Shown one piece after another: positions 27,662 through 36,123 of a stretch of DNA of 64,000 nucleotides (its first letter is position 1; every line of letters starts with the position of its first letter). The notes under the pieces were generated by a model. It was given only the letters and a program-made list of their open reading frames with translations. It had not been told where the DNA came from and searched no databases. The position numbers and the translations under genes are program-made. The stretch comes from an uncultured Bacilli bacterium (lineage in GTDB: Bacteria > Bacillota_I > Bacilli_A > RF39 > UBA660), in the NCBI GenBank assembly GCA_934167875.1, contig CAKPMC010000001.1, positions 62,001 through 126,000 of the forward strand, read 5' to 3'.

Positions 27662-28781
27662 TACTTTCATACTCCTTATAAATAATATCAAATACTCTTA
27701 AAAACTCTAAAATTTCTTCTTTAGTAGTAAGATGCGAAATACTAACTCTTACCGATGAAGATGATAACCCCTTATCTTTGGTTAAAGCATAAACTAATTT
27801 AGATGGTGTATTAATAGGACAGCAAGATGTCTTAGTAGACACATAAATATCATATTTTTCTAATGCTTCCTGAATATCTAAAGCTTTAACTCCTTTAACA
27901 CTAAAATTAATAGTATGAGGAATGGAATAATTAGTATTATTAATATGAACATTTTTATATTTTCTTAAGTTTTCTTTTACTAAATCACTTAATTCCTTTA
28001 TATAATTAAATCTATCATTAAGTTTACTTAAACATATATCCAAAGTCTTACTACATGAAACTATACTAGCTACTTCTGGTGTTCCACTTCTATAAATAGT
28101 AGTTGACTTGCCACCATCTATTTGTGGCTTTAAACTAATATCTTTTTTCTTAACTAAAATACCTATACCTGTTAATCCATAAAATTTATGTGGCGTGATA
28201 GTTATAAGATCAACCAAACTATAATCAATTTTAACTTTACCTATAGCTTGAGATGCATCACTATGAAATACACAATTAGGATACTGTTTTAGTAATTTAC
28301 CTATTTCTTCTATTGGTTGTCTTAGCCCTATTTCACTATCAACACTACATATACTAACTAAAATTGTATCATCACGTATCATCTGTTTTAAAGCATCAAC
28401 ATCAACAAATCCTTCTCTATTAACAGGAATAATTTCAACTTCAAAACCCTGTTCTTGCATCGTTGTAGCAGAAGATACTATTGAATTATGTTCTAAACCA
28501 CTAATTAAAATATGTTTACCTCTATTTTTATATCGTTCACAAATTCCTTTTACTACTAAATTATTAGCTTCACTAGCACCACTTGTATAAATTATTTCTT
28601 CAGGTAAAACATTTAAATTATTCGCAATACTTAAAGTACTATCATCTATTAATTTTTTAGCTTCTAATCCAAGTTTATGTGAAGAATTAGGATTAGCATA
28701 ATAATTTTTAGTTGTATTATAAAATAAATCAAGAACTTCTAAATCAACAGGTGTAGCTGCTGCAAAATCTAAATAAATCAT
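27648..28781 (-). CDS. Cysteine desulfurase-like protein, paired with TtcA homologue
   Basis: 377 residues, a paralogue of the enzyme at 21193. It starts MIYLDFAAATPVD, has HNSI, the PLP lysine in TPHKFYGLTGIG (about residue 203), and KTSCCPINTPSK in the active-site Cys loop, where SAC is replaced by SCC. The fold is complete, but the double Cys and altered loop set it apart from the NifS/IscS consensus. ATG 28781 has GGAG nine bases upstream. It overlaps the thiolase gene, so it probably supplies sulfur for tRNA modification. Confidence 0.88.
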   Translation of the reverse strand: MIYLDFAAATPVDLEVLDLFYNTTKNYYANPNSSHKLGLEAKKLIDDSTLSIANNLNVLPEEIIYTSGASEANNLVVKGICERYKNRGKHILISGLEHNSIVSSATTMQEQGFEVEIIPVNREGFVDVDALKQMIRDDTILVSICSVDSEIGLRQPIEEIGKLLKQYPNCVFHSDASQAIGKVKIDYSLVDLITITPHKFYGLTGIGILVKKKDISLKPQIDGGKSTTIYRSGTPEVASIVSCSKTLDICLSKLNDRFNYIKELSDLVKENLRKYKNVHINNTNYSIPHTINFSVKGVKALDIQEALEKYDIYVSTKTSCCPINTPSKLVYALTKDKGLSSSSVRVSISHLTTKEEILEFLRVFDIIYKEYESNGKI

Positions 28782-28846
28782 GTATCCCATCTCCTTTTTT
28801 ACATAATAATTATAAGTGTCATCTACTTTACTGTCAAATAAATATA

Positions 28847-29405
28847 AACAAAAAAATAAAAATTAAAATTTTTATTCGTCTTGGTAGTTGTCTTACAATT
28901 TTTCTACTTCATAGATAGTTTTTCTCTATTCTCATAGGCTTAAATTCCGATATCGCTACCATACTCATATTTTTATTTATTTATATTTTATTTTCTTATT
29001 CTTTAGATCTATTTCTATATTACTATAGTTGTTACCCTTATAACTATCTTCTAAATTAAAAATACTATTTCTTAAACTAAAACTATCTACTTCTTTTAGG
29101 AATGGATATTCAACTACTAGTTCTTTTAACTCTTTACACATATTATATACTTTTTGATTATTCATTAAGTACATTCTGAATTTATAAGCTTTATACATGT
29201 TGATATCTCCTTGATGGTTATGTCTTATTATCATAAAAATTAAACATTTGTTTATCAATGGACATATACCATTTTTGTATGAAAAAAGAAAATTCTTTAT
29301 AAAAAGCAAAAAGATTAAAGCTTTTAACTTTTTTAATGTAGTCTTGATTTTATTTAGAATTTTTTAAAAATAATCCAAACGCACCTTTTTTATATATTAA
29401 AAAAG
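28847..29405 (-). mobile_element. Decayed IS200/IS605-type element with tnpB remnant and RNA-like right end
   Basis: About 560 bp. Its ends match the MITE-like copy at 15152-15382. From its left end on the minus strand (near 29405, GTGCGTTTGGATT) it holds a shortened tnpB (29198-28977). An RNA-like block (28877-28969) and an AT-palindrome end at 28847 follow. No tnpA is present. The element again lies directly behind a terminator. TnpB elements carry a guide RNA in this position; here the nuclease is broken. Confidence 0.75.
28977..29198 (-). pseudogene. tnpB: TnpB fragment with internal deletions
   Basis: The 73-codon frame starts MYKAYKFRMYLMNNQ, the usual TnpB opening. It jumps to LKELVVEYPFLKEVDSFSLRNSIFNLEDSYKG, which is the conserved N-terminal helix pair. 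It then ends in NIEIDLKNKKIKYK, a piece of the strand before the OrfB core. Intact TnpB has about 350-400 residues with RuvC acidic residues and a zinc ribbon; all are missing. ATG 29198 has AAGGAG upstream. It cannot code for an active nuclease. Confidence 0.8.
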
Positions 29406-29425
29406 ATAAGAACATTTCTTATCTC
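29395..29425 (-). terminator. Terminator after the Nudix gene
   Basis: Stem GATAAGAA/TTCTTATC (29405-29412 with 29416-29423) followed by TTTTTT on the minus strand. Confidence 0.7.
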
Positions 29426-29432
29426 AAAAAAA

Positions 29433-29816
29433 CTACATTTTACTTACATATTGAGCTAACTTAACATCAGCTGGACAAAATTCATAATTTAATATTTCAT
29501 CCTTAGATACTAGTTTATATTCACTATGATCATGTAGTTTAAAATTACCACCAATATACTTACATTTATATAGTCTTAAATCAATAGTTCTATTAGGATA
29601 TTCATAAATATTATTGGTAAGAAAACTAATTGCTTCTACATTAAGTTCAAATTCTTCTCTTATTTCTCTTTCTATAGCTTTCATTTCTTCCTCGTTTGGC
29701 TCAACCTTGCCACCAGGAAATTCCCACTTACCAACTACTTCAGGATTTCCATAAATTCTTCTAGCTATTAAATACTTATTATCCTTTTCAATTAAAGCTG
29801 CCACTACTGTTACCAT
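29433..29816 (-). CDS. Nudix hydrolase (MutT-like NTP pyrophosphohydrolase)
   Basis: 127 residues. The Nudix box is complete: GGKVEPNEEEMKAIEREIREEF (about residues 36-57) carries the G-x5-E-x7-RE-x2-EE pattern. KWEFPGGK just before it is typical of MutT-like enzymes that remove oxidised nucleotides such as 8-oxo-dGTP. The C-terminus PADVKLAQYV also fits this group. AAGGAGG precedes the ATG. It is monocistronic as far as can be seen. The exact nucleotide is not certain. Confidence 0.88.
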   Translation of the reverse strand: MVTVVAALIEKDNKYLIARRIYGNPEVVGKWEFPGGKVEPNEEEMKAIEREIREEFELNVEAISFLTNNIYEYPNRTIDLRLYKCKYIGGNFKLHDHSEYKLVSKDEILNYEFCPADVKLAQYVSKM

Positions 29817-30011
29817 AATTACCTCCTTAATAATTATAACATTATATGCTATAATATTAACAGAAAAATATAGGATGATTTATAAATACCGGAAAGATTA
29901 CTATACCTTTTACATTTAACTTTTTATTTGCAAAAACTATATTAATAAATGGAAATATATTTGATAATTTCAACTTAGAAATATATATTCATTATTTTTA
30001 CTATATATGAC

Positions 30012-30040
30012 AAACACAGTATCAATTTAGATACTGTGCT
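30012..30040 (-). terminator. Possible terminator after the MerR gene
   Basis: Stem CACAGTATC/GATACTGTG (30015-30023 with 30030-30038) followed by a short T run on the minus strand. Confidence 0.6.
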
Positions 30041-30045
30041 ATATT

Positions 30046-31209
30046 TTATCTAACATATATATATGAAATTGGTTTTGCATTAGGATATATTAATGACATA
30101 TCATTCATTCTTATTTCTAAATACATAGAACCGTTTAGTTCGTTAATTATAATTAAATTAGCTAATATACCTTTATCAGTTTTAATGAATAAAGTATTAC
30201 CAGAATAACTAACATTATCATAATTAGTTGTACCATCATTTTTAAATTCTAATTCTAAAAAATCAGTATTAGTAGGATTACTTTTTTGTCTATCAGGATT
30301 ATAATCAATATTAGGCAAAATTTCTTTTATTTTCCATTTACCTAGTAGTTTCACATTTGGAATAAATGATTGATTATATAACTCTAAAATTCTATCTTTT
30401 ATTTTTATATCATCTATTTCCTCTCGCGTTAAATCATTAACGTATGTATAAACACTAAGATTATCATTTTTATCATATAACTCCATAAATGGACCAATTA
30501 TTTGTATATTTTTATCTTTAGAATATTCAATTATATTTTTGCATGCAGTTATAATATCAGTTTTATTTACATCAATAGCAGTCAAATAATCACCTGTAGG
30601 ATAACTAAAATATGTCAATCTTTTACATTTTTTTACTTTATTCAACTCTTTGCTGCTAATATCAGTTTGTAAATATCCAATAAGTAATTCAACATCTTCT
30701 GTTTTATAGCCAGCTTCTTCTGTTATTATCACTTTAGTAGATGTAGACAATTTCATTTTTTTTAGTTGACACTTTATTTTTTCAAAATTGTCATCCAAAT
30801 TAACATTGTTTCTATTAGGTACAATTATCTTTTTACCAACAACTATTATTTTTTTATTTGAATTAAAACCAACTTTATACTTAACTTTTTCTTTAGTTAC
30901 ACTTTTTAGATCTTCTAACTTTTTAATTTTAATATCTATATTTTTCTGCTTTCTAGATAACTCATTAATTTTAGAAATAATATCATCTTCTGATAAAACA
31001 TTCTTTAACTGTTTTATCTCATCTAAAGTAAAACCATAATCTTTTAATTTTAGTATATTAGCAAGTTCATCCTTTTGAATGTCTGAATAATATCTATATC
31101 CTGTAAATGGATCTTTATATGTTGGCTTAAATAAATTTATTTCATCATAATATCTTAAAGTCTTAATAGATAATTCAAATAAATATGAAAATTCACCAAT
31201 TCTATACAT
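30046..31209 (-). CDS. MerR-family transcriptional regulator with effector domain
   Basis: 387 residues. The N-terminal winged helix MYRIGEFSYLFELSIKTLRYYDEINLFKP is a standard MerR DNA-binding domain. A coiled coil (about 75-110) follows. A GyrI/BmrR-like ligand domain lies about residues 115-275, and an extra beta-rich C-terminal part (about 285-387, GKWKIKEILPN onward) resembles a lipocalin-like tail. Such proteins are activators that bend the promoter upon binding a hydrophobic ligand. ATG 31209 has AGAGGAG eight bases upstream. No obvious target gene is adjacent. Confidence 0.85.
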   Translation of the reverse strand: MYRIGEFSYLFELSIKTLRYYDEINLFKPTYKDPFTGYRYYSDIQKDELANILKLKDYGFTLDEIKQLKNVLSEDDIISKINELSRKQKNIDIKIKKLEDLKSVTKEKVKYKVGFNSNKKIIVVGKKIIVPNRNNVNLDDNFEKIKCQLKKMKLSTSTKVIITEEAGYKTEDVELLIGYLQTDISSKELNKVKKCKRLTYFSYPTGDYLTAIDVNKTDIITACKNIIEYSKDKNIQIIGPFMELYDKNDNLSVYTYVNDLTREEIDDIKIKDRILELYNQSFIPNVKLLGKWKIKEILPNIDYNPDRQKSNPTNTDFLELEFKNDGTTNYDNVSYSGNTLFIKTDKGILANLIIINELNGSMYLEIRMNDMSLIYPNAKPISYIYVR

Positions 31210-31281
31210 ATTATCATCTCCTCTTGCCACCATAATAAACCCTCTAGTCTAGGTAAGAGTCAAGTATTTATTTACTTTTTT

Positions 31282-31926
31282 CTATTTTTTAATACATTCT
31301 AGTACCTTTACTTTTCCTTGTACTAAATATTCATTTGTACAGCTAGGAACATTATCAAATTTTGGATTCCAATATTTAAAAGCTCCAGAATATGTTTGTC
31401 CATAAGTACAAGTTTCTTCTGGTAATAATTGTTCATTACTTTTAAAAATATTACCATCTGCTAATACCCTAAAGATAGATACATCTTTAGTTCCGTACAT
31501 AGATATAGTATCAGACCAATATTCCAATCCATCTTTATCACATAAATAAATACTATGTAATCTACTAGGTGATGAAGAAAAATTTTCTTTTCGACATTCT
31601 TCTAATCCAGCTTCTCTCTTAAAAAAATTATCATTATACACTATATTATAACAGTTTAATAACATTTCTTTTATTAATTCTAATTTTTCCCCTTTAATAA
31701 CAGTATCATCATTAATTTGTCCAAAAACAGATGCTATGTACTGGTAAATTGGCATTAATTCATGCGGATTTCCATCAATAGTACCAACACAACTATTAAA
31801 ACTATTATGTCTTTTACTCATAATACTATCGAAATCAGCACCAACAGTTATAATATTATTAACTTTCCACTTATGATTTTTATTATTTTTTTCATCAACA
31901 TGAACATGAAATAATTCTTTTTCCAT
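31282..31926 (-). CDS. Hypothetical protein, possibly DUF2441
   Basis: 214 residues. It starts MEKELFHVHVDEKNNKNHKWKVN and contains REAGLEECRKENFSSSPSRLHSIYLCD, then YWSDTI and a C-terminal beta region. I associate this pattern weakly with DUF2441, but cannot confirm it. No membrane or signal sequence. ATG 31926 has GAGGTGATAAGA directly upstream and is preferred over an upstream ATG. It stands between the PAP2 phosphatase and the MerR regulator, with a terminator before it, so it is probably expressed alone. Confidence 0.55.
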   Translation of the reverse strand: MEKELFHVHVDEKNNKNHKWKVNNIITVGADFDSIMSKRHNSFNSCVGTIDGNPHELMPIYQYIASVFGQINDDTVIKGEKLELIKEMLLNCYNIVYNDNFFKREAGLEECRKENFSSSPSRLHSIYLCDKDGLEYWSDTISMYGTKDVSIFRVLADGNIFKSNEQLLPEETCTYGQTYSGAFKYWNPKFDNVPSCTNEYLVQGKVKVLECIKK

Positions 31927-31968
31927 TCTTATCACCTCAACTGGTTGCATATTATACCACAAAACCAT

Positions 31969-32006
31969 AAAAAAAACAATCTAATTTGATGTTACCAAAT
32001 TAGATT
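31969..32006 (-). terminator. Terminator after the PAP2 gene
   Basis: Perfect 11-bp stem AATCTAATTTG/CAAATTAGATT (31978-31988 with 31996-32006) followed by eight T residues on the minus strand. It overlaps the stop codon. Confidence 0.8.
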
Positions 32007-32622
32007 CATTTATTCTAATATATAAAATTAAGTAAGCAATAGATATTAAAAAACCACCCAACACATCACTTGTATAATGTACTCCTAAATAAACTCTACT
32101 AATACCTATCAATATAATTAATATAAATAAAATACTCATTAAACTGTATCGTAAATACTTATTTTTAACATTTTTATAAATTAAATATATTAAAAAACCA
32201 TAAAAAGCCATACTTACCATCGAATGACCTGATGGAAAACTGTATCCAACCTCATCAATTATTCTAAATTCAGTTGGACGAGGTCTATGAAGAATAAATT
32301 TAAATATTTGATTGAATAGTGTGATACATATAAGATTACCAACTATTAAAAAACCAATTTTTCTATTTTTAATTAATACAAACAACAGAATAGCTGATGT
32401 TATCAAACAAATACCACTACCAAACCAAGTAATTGCTTTCATAATTGGTGTTACTGTATCATTTATTAAATATGTTGATATAAAGTTATATCCAATAATA
32501 TCACCATTCATTATATCATTATTAAAAACATCTTCAGCTAATAAAAGAAACAGTATTAAACATATAAAACATATAATCCATTTATAATTATTAGATAATA
32601 GTTTCTTTATTTTAGAAATCAT
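31981..32622 (-). CDS. PAP2-family membrane phosphatase
   Basis: 213 residues with about six membrane helices. The three phosphatase signature motifs are present: KFILHRPRP (KxxxxxxRP), PSGHS, and SRVYLGVHYTSDVLGG (SRxxxxxHxxxD). Members dephosphorylate lipid phosphates such as phosphatidic acid, phosphatidylglycerol phosphate or undecaprenyl pyrophosphate. The substrate cannot be assigned here. ATG 32622 has GGTGAT upstream. Its terminator is clear; upstream lies an exosporium pseudogene. Confidence 0.9.
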   Translation of the reverse strand: MISKIKKLLSNNYKWIICFICLILFLLLAEDVFNNDIMNGDIIGYNFISTYLINDTVTPIMKAITWFGSGICLITSAILLFVLIKNRKIGFLIVGNLICITLFNQIFKFILHRPRPTEFRIIDEVGYSFPSGHSMVSMAFYGFLIYLIYKNVKNKYLRYSLMSILFILIILIGISRVYLGVHYTSDVLGGFLISIAYLILYIRINESNLVTSN

Positions 32623-32675
32623 TTTAATCACCATATAATCATTATATCAAAGTAATTAAAATTATAAATAAGAAT

Positions 32676-33012
32676 TTAATCTAATTTCATAACTGTCAAT
32701 TTAGCAGTAGTAGTACCATCAAAAATTAAGCCTGTATTTTGATCAGTTGTAATGTTAAGAGTAACTTCATCATCTTCTCTTAAGTCAAATAAAAAATGTT
32801 CATTTACAGCCGTTATAGTATTTACCTTAGCTTGACCATTTATATTTAGTACTTGAAACTTTTAAAGTAACTGTATAATTAGTATCTACAGAACTAGTGA
32901 TATTTAAAAAATAATCAATTCTATAAGTACCATATCTTAATATTCCTATTGAACCAGCAGTAACATTAAGTTGATTTGAATTTAAATATCTTGTACCATA
33001 GGCTTATCTTTG
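32676..33012 (-). pseudogene. Remnant of a BclA-like / collagen-like exosporium protein C-terminus
   Basis: The minus strand codes, in two frames, for the C-terminal trimerisation domain of collagen-like spore-surface proteins. One part reads LNVTAGSIGILRYGTYRIDYFLN and the other VNEHFLFDLREDDEVTLNI, ending in AKLTVMKLD. The frame changes near 32860, and a stop follows in the first frame. No collagen repeats, start codon or ribosome binding site are left. This is therefore a broken and truncated gene at the border of the accessory island. Confidence 0.65.
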
Positions 33013-33394
33013 AAATAACATATAAAAAATAGATGCTATATACAATCATACTTAACAAAATTTTAATAAATTTATATGTGTAAAAACTCAGTAAAAATAG
33101 TTAAATCTTCTTTAATTTTTGCCAAAAAGTATTAACATAATTTAAATTATACAGTCTGATTGTCTCATACTACATAAAACAAATAAAACAAAAATGAGAG
33201 CTTTCGCTCTCTTCAGGGGGCGAACAACAATGGGTAAATTACACCTATCAAATCCCTTTAAAATCAACGTTTTCAAGACACATAGTTTAAAAATATTTAA
33301 TCTTACACAGCAAAATTTAACCAAATTGTTGTACAGAAACTGAGCAAACAATATAAAAGCATATATAGGTTACGTAGCTATATATGCTTATTTT
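33013..33394. other. Non-coding interval with fold-prone sequence and the TTCAGGGGG motif
   Basis: No convincing gene. A hairpin GAGAGC/GCTCTC (33196-33211) is followed by TTCAGGGGG (33212-33220). On the minus strand an imperfect stem of about 15 bp pairs 33228-33245 with the region around 33310-33330, and the motif follows. A 12-bp terminator stem lies at 33357-33389. An open frame at 33142-33351 (minus strand) lacks coding character and a ribosome binding site. The interval may hold a small RNA or an island boundary. Confidence 0.4.
33357..33389. terminator. Terminator after the OLD-family gene
   Basis: Perfect 12-bp stem AAGCATATATAG/CTATATATGCTT (33357-33368 with 33378-33389), with T runs on both strands. 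A near copy in inverse orientation lies at 38894-38922. Confidence 0.75.
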
Positions 33395-35050
33395 TTACTT
33401 ATCATTATTCCAATCTAAAACTTTACTTTCAACCTTTGTAATCATCTTATCTAAATCATAACAATTTTTAAAATCTTCCCAATTGCAATCATTCGTTATA
33501 TCCTTTGCAAAGTTGATTTTATCTCTTAGAAATTTATTTCCTTCACCTTTTTTTAATTTATCTATAAATTCTTCAATGTTTTGAAATTGGCCAAAAGAGC
33601 ATTTACTACTTTCTTTATTATATTTTTTCTTTACTAATAATTCAGGTATGTAATTTTCAATTTCCCTGCCTTTAGTTACCCAAACTAATATTCCTTGTTT
33701 TTTGGCTTCTTCTATTATTCTTTTTTTCGTTTTATTTAATGGTGTATTATTTCTTTTCTTATCACTATCCAAAACAATGATTGCATTACGATTAACACTC
33801 ATCAAATTAACTAATTCATTTTCATCTTCTAGTGATAAGTTAGATAATAATCTTCCTCCATAAAATACACATTGATAATCTTTTCCTTCAACTATGTTTG
33901 TTTTTTTATGAATTTTTATCCAATTATTGATATAAACTCTATCAGAAGGTCCTTCTACCCATATTATTCCATTAGATTGTAGTAAGTCGCTAGCTTTTAT
34001 TCCCAAATCATTTAAAATAGTATTTTTTTGAATTTTATTAGTAATATTTATTAATTTTACTTGACTATCCTCTTTTTGCAAATGAATTATATTAGTTATA
34101 TCACTATTTTGATATGCATCAAGTGTTACATTCGAATGCGTTGTTAGAAAAAATATTGCTCCATCTTCTGTCAAATTTTCAATATATTTTAGTAATCTTC
34201 TTTGTAATGAAGGATGTAAATTGTTTTCCAACTCTTCAAAAAGAAATATATATTGTGATATTTTTTTATGTTCTACATTTGGAATTAAAATAGTAAAAAC
34301 TATAACCATTAAAATTGTTTTTAATCCACTTCCAGATTCAGATAAAGGAATTCTGCCTTTACCCTCTTCTCTCAAATAAATCTCCCATTTTGTACCTTCA
34401 GCAGAATCAATTTGTTGGGTTACTATTTCTGTAAAATTAGCATCATCACCCATAATTTTATTTAAATTTTGAAGCAAATCATTTTTAACTAAATTTTCAT
34501 TATATTTACTTCTATTTAAAAAATTGGTAATAAATCGTGTTATTCCGTTTCCATTCGAATCAACTATCATGTTATCATCATTATCTTCTGGGAAAATATT
34601 TCTTTCAGCCAATATTCTTTTTGTCACTTTTTGATCAATCTTGATTGAGTGCACTACTCGTGACCAATAATCAATTTGGTTTATTGTCAAATGAGGATTA
34701 TATTTTTCAAAATCATCAGGGATTTGATTACTAGAATCAGGCTTTCGAATAAATGAAATATCCTGTCCTATGTATTTTTTCCCAAATTCGTAATGATTGC
34801 CTCCAATTGTACCACCAGATGTACTTTTTTGAAAAACTCTAGATATAACATCTTCATCCATTTCTTTAGTCAATATAATTTTTGTATTCATATTTATTGT
34901 TCTTGATCCATATATACCTTCAACTATATCTAAAACACTGGATTTTCCTATATTATTTTTTCCTATTATAATATTTATCGGTTTAATGTTATCAATATGT
35001 ATATCGGTAAAACATTTATAATTTAATACATCAATTTTTTTTACATCCAT
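33395..35050 (-). CDS. OLD-family ATP-dependent nuclease (AAA + TOPRIM)
   Basis: 551 residues. An ABC-type ATPase domain has Walker A GKNNIGKSS (about residue 30) and the signature region LSESGSGLKTIL. FLFEELENNLHPSLQ is Walker B with the family's NNLHP, and TTHSNV the switch His. A TOPRIM domain follows with VEGPSDRVYI (about 363), IVLDSDKK (about 427) and EIENYIPE. This layout is that of OLD/GajA-type nucleases used in phage defence. No UvrD-type GajB is next to it. The preceding gene is an HTH-Fic protein with a 12-bp gap, so the two are probably one operon. Confidence 0.88.
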   Translation of the reverse strand: MDVKKIDVLNYKCFTDIHIDNIKPINIIIGKNNIGKSSVLDIVEGIYGSRTINMNTKIILTKEMDEDVISRVFQKSTSGGTIGGNHYEFGKKYIGQDISFIRKPDSSNQIPDDFEKYNPHLTINQIDYWSRVVHSIKIDQKVTKRILAERNIFPEDNDDNMIVDSNGNGITRFITNFLNRSKYNENLVKNDLLQNLNKIMGDDANFTEIVTQQIDSAEGTKWEIYLREEGKGRIPLSESGSGLKTILMVIVFTILIPNVEHKKISQYIFLFEELENNLHPSLQRRLLKYIENLTEDGAIFFLTTHSNVTLDAYQNSDITNIIHLQKEDSQVKLINITNKIQKNTILNDLGIKASDLLQSNGIIWVEGPSDRVYINNWIKIHKKTNIVEGKDYQCVFYGGRLLSNLSLEDENELVNLMSVNRNAIIVLDSDKKRNNTPLNKTKKRIIEEAKKQGILVWVTKGREIENYIPELLVKKKYNKESSKCSFGQFQNIEEFIDKLKKGEGNKFLRDKINFAKDITNDCNWEDFKNCYDLDKMITKVESKVLDWNNDK

Positions 35051-35062
35051 TTACATCAACTC

Positions 35063-35989
35063 CTACAACAATTCTAAATATTTATTTAACATTTCTATTT
35101 CTAATTCATTAACCAGTTTAACAAAATCTGTATAATCTCCAGTAGTATGTGCTTTATCTAAAGCATTATAATATTCTAATCTTTTTTCTTTTTTTACAAT
35201 TACTGGAAGATATCCACTATTCATTAAAGATAAGTTCATAACTAATCTTGAAGTTCTTCCATTTCCATCAACAAATGGATGTATTTTAACTAATTCTCCA
35301 TGTAATAATGCTGCTCTAATAATTGGATGATATTTTTTCCAATCTTCATAGTTAATAATTAATTTTTCCATTAATTCAGGAACAATTAAATAATCTGGTG
35401 AAATATGTGTAGCACCTTTTATTTTTACATTTTCATCTCTATATTTACCAGCGTTATCATCATCAATTTCTTTTAATACTAATTGATGAATATTTTTAAT
35501 ATTCCATTCTGTGATTGGCTCTTTATCTTTAATAAGATCATCTAAAAATAATATTGCTTGTTCATGGTTAATTACTTCCAAATGTTCTTTTAAAGATTTA
35601 CCACCAACTGTAATGCCTTCTAAAACAACTTGTGTTTCTCTTAAAGTTAATGTATTTCCTTCTATACCATTACTATTATAAGTCCATTCTAAATTTATAG
35701 ATTCTTTTAAAGATTTTAAAGTTTCTTTTGATATAGGTCTTTTTGAATTTAATTCTTTATTTAATTTATCAACTTTATCAAAATAATTATCAGGTAAATC
35801 AAATTTAAATTCAGTATTATCTAGTTTAAAACTTCTTTTATCAGCTGGTTTATTAGCATTAATAGGAATATTCCAATTATTACCCACTTTAACAGCACCT
35901 TCAATTCTTCCATCTTGTAATAATCTTCTAATTCTTCTTTCACTAATATTCCATTTTTGTACAGCTTCTTTTGTAGTCATAAATTCCAT
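35063..35989 (-). CDS. Fic-family protein with N-terminal helix-turn-helix
   Basis: 308 residues. An excisionase-like helix-turn-helix (about 1-45, TKEAVQKWNISERRIRRLL) precedes the Fic domain. The catalytic motif HPFVDGNGRTSR (about 225-236) is intact. The inhibitory helix SNGIEGN (about 103) precedes it, as in class II Fic proteins. Such enzymes transfer AMP or another nucleotide to protein hydroxyls. ATG 35989 has AGGGGTGA upstream. Two palindromic operators overlap its promoter, so the HTH probably represses its own transcription and that of the OLD gene. Confidence 0.9.
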   Translation of the reverse strand: MEFMTTKEAVQKWNISERRIRRLLQDGRIEGAVKVGNNWNIPINANKPADKRSFKLDNTEFKFDLPDNYFDKVDKLNKELNSKRPISKETLKSLKESINLEWTYNSNGIEGNTLTLRETQVVLEGITVGGKSLKEHLEVINHEQAILFLDDLIKDKEPITEWNIKNIHQLVLKEIDDDNAGKYRDENVKIKGATHISPDYLIVPELMEKLIINYEDWKKYHPIIRAALLHGELVKIHPFVDGNGRTSRLVMNLSLMNSGYLPVIVKKEKRLEYYNALDKAHTTGDYTDFVKLVNELEIEMLNKYLELL

Positions 35990-36008
35990 AAATTTCACCC
36001 CTGAATAC

Positions 36009-36037
36009 ATTATACCGTTATCGGTACAATTAGTCAA
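36009..36037 (-). promoter_or_regulatory. Promoter of the fic-OLD operon
   Basis: On the minus strand TTGACT (36032-36037), an exact 17-bp spacer, and a perfect TATAAT (36009-36014). It lies about 20 bp before the fic start. Confidence 0.75.
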
Positions 36038-36060
36038 TACATTTATACCGTTATCGGTAT
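36012..36060. promoter_or_regulatory. Two palindromic operators, ATACCG-N4-CGGTAT
   Basis: ATACCGTTATCGGTAC at 36012-36027 fills the spacer between -10 and -35 and its twin ATACCGTTATCGGTAT lies at 36045-36060, just upstream of -35. Centres are 33 bp apart, about three helical turns, allowing cooperative binding on one DNA face. The HTH part of the Fic protein is the obvious candidate ligand. Confidence 0.75.
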
Positions 36061-36097
36061 ATTATTATAATATTCAATAAATAAATTTTAATACAAA

Positions 36098-36123
36098 AAA
36101 GCATATACATATGTATATACTTA
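36098..36123 (-). terminator. Palindromic terminator after the RecD-like gene
   Basis: AT-rich perfect palindrome TATACATATGTATA (36105-36118) with flanking A and T runs, directly after the stop of the 36124 gene and upstream of the fic promoter. Confidence 0.45.

Noticed and set aside
29860..30010. Short coding-like plus-strand text after the Nudix gene
   Set aside because: Stops after about 14 codons in the best frame; nothing recognisable in this gap.
33190..33340. tracrRNA or CRISPR-associated RNA
   Set aside because: No CRISPR repeats or cas genes are in the window, so there is no support beyond a fold.
33142..33351. 69-codon open frame on the minus strand
   Set aside because: No ribosome binding site, odd composition rich in Cys/Leu, and it overlaps a fold-prone non-coding block. 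Considered chance.
33395..35050. Gabija system (GajA plus GajB)
   Set aside because: The OLD-like nuclease is present, but no UvrD-type GajB is adjacent; the UvrD-like gene at 18086 is 15 kb away in another context.
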